Under the pieces are notes generated by a model. The model was not told the DNA's origin. It searched no databases and was given only the letters and a program-made list of their open reading frames with translations. Shown piece by piece: positions 59,383 through 64,000 of a stretch of DNA of 64,000 nucleotides. The stretch lies in the NCBI GenBank assembly GCA_008360955.1, contig LUCM01000822.1, forward strand, positions 444,798-508,797. Reading direction: 5' to 3'. The DNA is from Fasciolopsis buskii. Taxonomy: Eukaryota; Platyhelminthes; Trematoda; Plagiorchiida; Fasciolidae. Position 1 is the first letter of the stretch, and the number at the start of each line of letters is the position of its first letter. Made by a program: the position numbers and the translations under genes.

Positions 59383-59619
59383 TCAAACGGTTGCCAGAAA
59401 AACATCCAGCAAATCATCGACACTGCTGCTGCTTCTCCGCGGCAGCTTAGTCGGTTTGTTTTTGCTCACCGTATTAGCGGTTAGGCATCTGGATAGTGAC
59501 TGTTTACTTTTGTACAACCCAGGGACGTGCCCAATGTTAAGCATCTTTGTCACAGGTCGGTTTTGTGAGCAATCAAAAACTTGAAAATAATCATTTGCAC
59601 TAAGGATTGCAAATCTCAA
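59383..59619 (-). CDS. Unassigned 78-codon open frame
   Basis: A minus-strand frame between the start of RTE-beta and the four-exon candidate. The end is serine- and acid-rich (LPRRSSSSVDDLLDVFLATV, then stop), and the segment 59,260-59,470 is GC-rich. It could be the 5' leader of RTE-beta or a host C-terminal exon; neither is supported by a recognised motif. Confidence 0.15.
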   Translation of the reverse strand: MRFAILSANDYFQVFDCSQNRPVTKMLNIGHVPGLYKSKQSLSRCLTANTVSKNKPTKLPRRSSSSVDDLLDVFLATV

Positions 59620-59674
59620 ATTATATTTTTATTTCAAGAGCTGAGGAATTAAGTTTTGTTTTACTCAACGTTAG

Positions 59675-60808
59675 CTAAAGTGCGAATGGATCAGCTCCAT
59701 TGGGCAATGCGCATGTTCTATCATGTGTTCACGAAACAACAACGAGGTGTAAACCTGAAACTTCCACGCTCTTTCTATTCCTTACTGAGATTTGAGAAGT
59801 CTTTCCAAAAAGAAAATTATGTGACTCTGGTAGCCATTCGCAGTTTAAAAGAAAAAATATGTCCTGTCTCTTGGTGTTTGCTCAACCGAGAATTGTTTTG
59901 CTTTATTATTGCATATTTGCCGTGTATAAATGAAAAATGTTTCATCAACTACGGTGTTTGATAAATGGTATGCATTAGTTGTGCTTTTGTTAGGCATTCG
60001 TTTCATAATTTCGTCTGAACAACATGGCATCAGGACACAGAAGACAGAGTGGGATGAAAGGCATTATTTTATATTTAGCACTGTCCTCCAGGTACGAACT
60101 CTTTGTTCTCCCTCAAATTCCGTGTTGCCGTTCGCATTTCACCCCAATGTGCTTTTATCTTCTGTGACTGGCAGCTCCTGGTAGGCTTTGAGACCATTCG
60201 CAAAACACTGAATGCATACATTCTTTTTTGTTACCAAAGCGGGTGGAATTAATGTTGCTTTTTCTTTTTGAATTCTCAACAGCATTAACAAAAGTTAACT
60301 TATTTTTTAATCAGGAGGCCGCCGCAAATAAAGAGCTGTCCAGTGGGGAAGTGGATAGCCAGCGAGAGGACTCGAATCCGGAGACTTTGCATTCAAACGT
60401 CCATGTCCGGTATGAAATTCCCTTTGAGCTTTTGTTGTCCACCTGTTTTAATCATTTCCCATAAGCCGATTGCTGGATCCGTAACTAACGATACATTGTT
60501 TTTGACTTGCACGTGATTCACATATGTTTGATTTTATAGATTCGTGATTCATGGTCGCATGTGGCCTATTCGTTTTTTCTTCGTTGAACCATAATTTCAC
60601 ACGCAGGCAATTTACTTCCATCGACCGATTATCAACGACGACAGTTTTCTCTTTTATGATTACGGCACAATCGCGAAACCTCTACGCACTTGTAGCCCCC
60701 CCCCCTCATTACGAAATAAACATAAAAACAGGAAGAAATCACAGGTTGATCTTTCTAGTGGAATTGCTGGCAAAAAGAAGACCAGACGTTGGGGTTAGTT
60801 TTAAGTGA
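59675..60808 (+). CDS. Candidate four-exon gene fragment, 3' end, unknown product
   Basis: Four open segments on the plus strand are bounded by usable splice sites and their phases agree from one to the next: 59,675-59,746, 59,994-60,091, 60,315-60,409 and 60,607-60,808 (stop TGA). Acceptors are ctcaacgttag, tgtgcttttgttag, ttattttttaatcag and atttcacacgcag; donors are GAG|gtgtaa, CAG|gtacga and CCG|gtatga. Introns are all about 200-250 bases. Peptide blocks include RMDQLHWAMRMFYHVFTKQQ, EQHGIRTQKTEWDERHYFIF, EAAANKELSSGEVDSQREDS and ELLAKRRPDVG. The third exon is visibly GC-richer than its flanks. I do not recognise a family. The last exon is open in a second frame too, so its reading is the least certain. 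No AATAAA follows closely. Upstream exons would be needed, since the first listed exon starts inside a codon. Confidence 0.35.
60696..60705. repeat. Poly-C tract (10 bases) inside a candidate exon
   Basis: Ten C residues within the last segment of the four-exon candidate, read there as consecutive prolines. A single-base length error here would change the reading frame of that exon, which matters because two frames are open across it. Confidence 0.9.
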
Positions 60809-60829
60809 TACTGGAATAAGTGAGGATAT

Positions 60830-63800
60830 TTTACAAATCATCGACAACTACAAAACTCCCAAGGCATTTATGTGAAATGCGTTGTCGAGAAAAAGTATGC
60901 CATTAAATTTTGTCTAAGGTATTCGTTTTTTAACGAAATTCAGGTCAGATCGCCCGTGCAAACCTCCGCCATCCAATGGAAAGTATAGTTTGTTTCTAAT
61001 AGTTTCCAGCCAAACAGAAAGAAATGTTTGAGTCACTTCTCACCGCCGAATGGATACATTTCGTTTTTGTTTAAACCGTTGCTGAAGGATATGGTCAGTT
61101 TAAAGGCAAGATTTGACCACAAAAACGAGGATGGGTTTGATATACCAATTTAAAATAAAGAATAGCATTTTGTTCAACTTCAATTTGTTACTGAGAATCT
61201 TTAAACAGTTTCAACTATTGATAATGTCCACATATTAATGGTTTTTATAGTCGGCCGGATATATACTGCAAATGTGATCATTCCTAGTGCATACCCCAGA
61301 AACATGATTGGTTCTTTTGCAACGGTTGAAGACCGTCAGTTTAACAGTATCGTACTGCTTGCATTCTTACTTGTTTTTGACTGATTTTTGGACTCGCGAC
61401 TCAAACCTTACAAACGAAAACTCATCATGGAAACGATGAAAGATTTCCGCATAATTTGTTTAAATTAACGGACAAATCAGTATGTTTTACTTGGATCTCC
61501 AATTCACTGATTAGTTGAAATTCATATGTAATCCGCTGGCTTTAAAATAACGCGGATCTGGCATAGACATTTCCGTAATTGTTTAATCTACTGGTTGAAC
61601 AAAGTTGCAGTTTTTCTCACAAAAGTTGCAATCACTAAAAATACCCGCCACTCAAATGTCATTCTAGGTAGCTGAGTAGCAAAAATGTCTAACCAAATTA
61701 ATAAAAACTAAAGCCGGACTGCCGAAACAAGAGAGATGGCCATCATTGGTGGGCATTTCTATGGATTAAATTATGCGGAAAATGGAGCAAACTGTTAGTT
61801 AGCTACAAACGTTTTTCCATTTGGTATAAGCTTGAGAAAAAAACCAGCAAGTATAGAAACGATTGAGACGGTTGATATGAACCTCAGTCAAATAATACTG
61901 AATAGGACTGAAAACATAGGACCCTCAGAGATCATCTGTATCCGAAAGTCCTGCTCATTTCTTGAGATACAATGCTAAGCCGAATTCGTCAGCCAACGCT
62001 GTGCACGTGGTCGACTGCAGTCACGCAATCAAAATCACATAACTTTCGCTGGAAGTTGACGAGTCCGAATACTCGCACCGACGGTTCGAATACTCATTTG
62101 ACAGCCATGATGTGACGGTGAGGACCAATACGGAAAGTGACTTACGCCTTTATTTCATAAAAGGAAAAATTAGAGAGAAAATGCAAATTTCATTTGACAA
62201 ACGCAGGGTAACATTTAGGATGTAAATAAACAAGTCTTTTGCCTAAGGAACAGAACAGGATGAAGCAAGCTTTTCGTTAATGAAATCACAGTGTGCATCA
62301 CCCTTAGGTGGAAGATCGTGGTCACCAGTGGGCTACCAATTGGAAACGGTGGTCAGGAGTGGGATTATTTGAACCCTTAACCTTTACGTTCGACGGCCGC
62401 ACCCTTGTGCTCTCGACCGGTGCCCGTCGGTTTACCACGAGAGGTTCTAATTTTGTATTTCCTAGGCAAGCTGCATCCCTTTAGTCACAGTCACATGTAC
62501 AGTTTACCTTGTACTTCATTCTGCTTGCGTTTCAAACTATGGTGAAACAAGGTAGCTACTAAAACGTGAGCAAATCAACAAAAGTTTATCAGTTCTGCTT
62601 ACAGCAGAGAACCTATACTTTTTTCGAGACATCTTTGAGTGGTTGCCTAAAGGTTAATTTATTCCTTCATGAAGATTACCAATCCAGCATGTTTACCACC
62701 GTATAAATGTAATAGTTTAACGCAACGGAAGAATGTCTGCACTTGTCACCGACCATTCCGATTACCTGAAATGAAAATGGACAGCGTGAATGACTCTGAC
62801 AACATTGTGGAAAGGAACAAATTTGATCTATCCCAAGGTCACGTATAGATTTCTTATCAAGCTAACACAGAGCAACATATCCAGAAAAATTTTAATTTCC
62901 ACAGAGTTCTCCATTAGAAAGAATAACTTTTAGTTTTCAGCGTACTATTTCTCTGTTGTGAAGCTATTGATGTTTTGAGAGTAATTGTTTTGAAGATGCT
63001 TGCTATTTGCACAGGCAATCAGTACGGATAAAGTGCAATTATTTTTCAATTGTCTTCGGCCAGCCGTTTTTGCTAACGTCGCATTTACCCAGAGTGTTTG
63101 TACTTTCCGTGGTTGATCTGAAACCTCCAGTTATTTCGTTGGTTACTTTTGAGTACAGCTAAACAGAACATAGCCTTACCTTGATATTACAGCCAAAAGG
63201 AATGCTCCAGTAGACTGGGAAAATGCAATACTCAGCTGTTGCTTTCATAAAAGCATGAGCGAAGTGAGTAATTTTCCTGGTGAATCCTAATAGTGAAGCG
63301 TATCATATCGATAACACTAATGATCTCACCTGTGCTTAAGTGATTTCCGAACTCATTACCAAACAGCTTTCCTCTCTGACAATAGCTGACTAGATAAAAG
63401 GAACACGAATGTTTTTATGCACCGACTGGTTTTTGTGCCACGGTTTCTCCTTCGATTCTAACTAATCCACTATTTACGAGACTCGCCTAATCCAGAACAT
63501 GTTATTGTTCATCCTTAGATAATTGTCAGAACAGGTCCATTTAGCCAAATAATCACAAGTGAAAATGGACAACAATTGTGATTGAATTTTTACCAAAATT
63601 TAACTTTTGACAGCGCGAAAAAGTTTGGTTTGCTTTGAACGCCAGTAGGAAAGCGGCACATTTCTGGTCAAACCGAAAACTATAACAACACAATTATGTT
63701 TAAGTGCCTTTATTTAGTCACTATTGCTACGAAGATTGGGGAAACCGCTTTCAGCTAAAAAAAGTTTTGAAGTGGCCACTTATGTTACCCGCGGCATTAG

Positions 63801-64000
63801 CAGACAACCGTTAGCTCTATCATAACACTTTCAAAAAATTACGAACATTACTGATTGCCCGACGACGACTAGGGCAGCAAAATGTCTAATCGACAATCGG
63901 CCGTGATTCGTGAATACAATCTAATTTGTGCATGGTTTTGACATTTTCGCCAGTCACAACATCAGGAACCAAGTTCGTTTTGAACAAGAATTTTCTATGT
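60830..64000. other. No recognised gene
   Basis: No open frame of note and no retroelement block. The only sub-feature is the degenerate B-box remnant near 62.37 kb. Confidence 0.55.
62361..62376 (-). other. Degenerate B-box / SINE-like remnant
   Basis: The minus strand reads GGGTTCAAATAATCCC, a T-arm-like sequence with the loop enlarged by about three bases. It sits in a GC-richer block (62,320-62,450), upstream of which GTGGTAAACCGACGGG could be a poor A box. No cloverleaf can be folded by eye. A decayed tRNA-derived SINE is the simplest reading. Nothing else is recognisable here. Confidence 0.25.

Noticed and set aside
60365..60385. tRNA T-arm-like GGATTCGAGTCCTC on the minus strand
   Set aside because: It sits inside a phase-consistent exon candidate and has no A box or cloverleaf; taken as chance.
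1..64000. Bacterial features: operons, CRISPR array, phage genes, rRNA
   Set aside because: No long contiguous frames, no regularly spaced direct repeats, no rRNA-like conserved sequence; the LINE and PLE content is eukaryotic.

Overview
The window is eukaryotic nuclear DNA, most likely from a parasitic flatworm (a digenean fluke is the best guess). It is AT-rich by eye. No long open frame spans it, and no operons, ribosome binding sites or rRNA genes are visible. Almost all of the 64 kb is intergenic or intronic DNA. What can be recognised with confidence is decayed retrotransposons: three CR1-like LINE copies that closely resemble each other, a fourth, older CR1-like fragment, at least three RTE-like LINE relics and one Penelope-like (PLE) fragment. 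This mixture of CR1-like, RTE-like and PLE elements is typical of flatworm genomes, but genus and chromosome cannot be told from the sequence alone.

Layout. 1-6.5 kb: no recognised gene, one weak spliced-exon candidate near 3.7 kb. 6.65-9.0 kb: CR1-like copy A on the minus strand. 9-16.5 kb: mostly unassigned, with a LINE C-terminal relic at 12.1 kb. 16.5-17.3 kb: older CR1-like fragment D (minus). 18.6-20.8 kb: exon-like segments on both strands. 24.1-27.7 kb: a cluster of relics, RTE-gamma (+), a PLE fragment (-) and RTE-delta (+). 28-30 kb: exon-like open segments of unknown nature. 36.7-38.0 kb: CR1-like copy B (minus), which lacks its 3' half. 41-52.4 kb: scattered exon candidates, the best being a small three-exon model at 44.4 kb. 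53.15-58.9 kb: an RTE-beta element (minus) split by CR1-like copy C (plus, 54,046-57,059), with a diverged 7-bp target-site duplication. 59.7-60.8 kb: a four-exon chain on the plus strand whose splice sites and phases agree. 61-64 kb: nothing recognised apart from a tRNA-like B-box remnant.

The most informative signal is in the three CR1-like copies. Their central 1.1-1.6 kb is almost identical, while the ends of the same copies differ at roughly a quarter of sites. Copies A and C also share the same inactivating changes. This points to gene conversion between dead copies, amplification of an already defective source, or an assembly/polishing artefact. All protein similarities are from family motifs recognised by eye; no database search was possible. 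Exon calls are ab initio and kept at low to moderate confidence, because open segments of 30-100 codons are common by chance in 64 kb of six-frame sequence.
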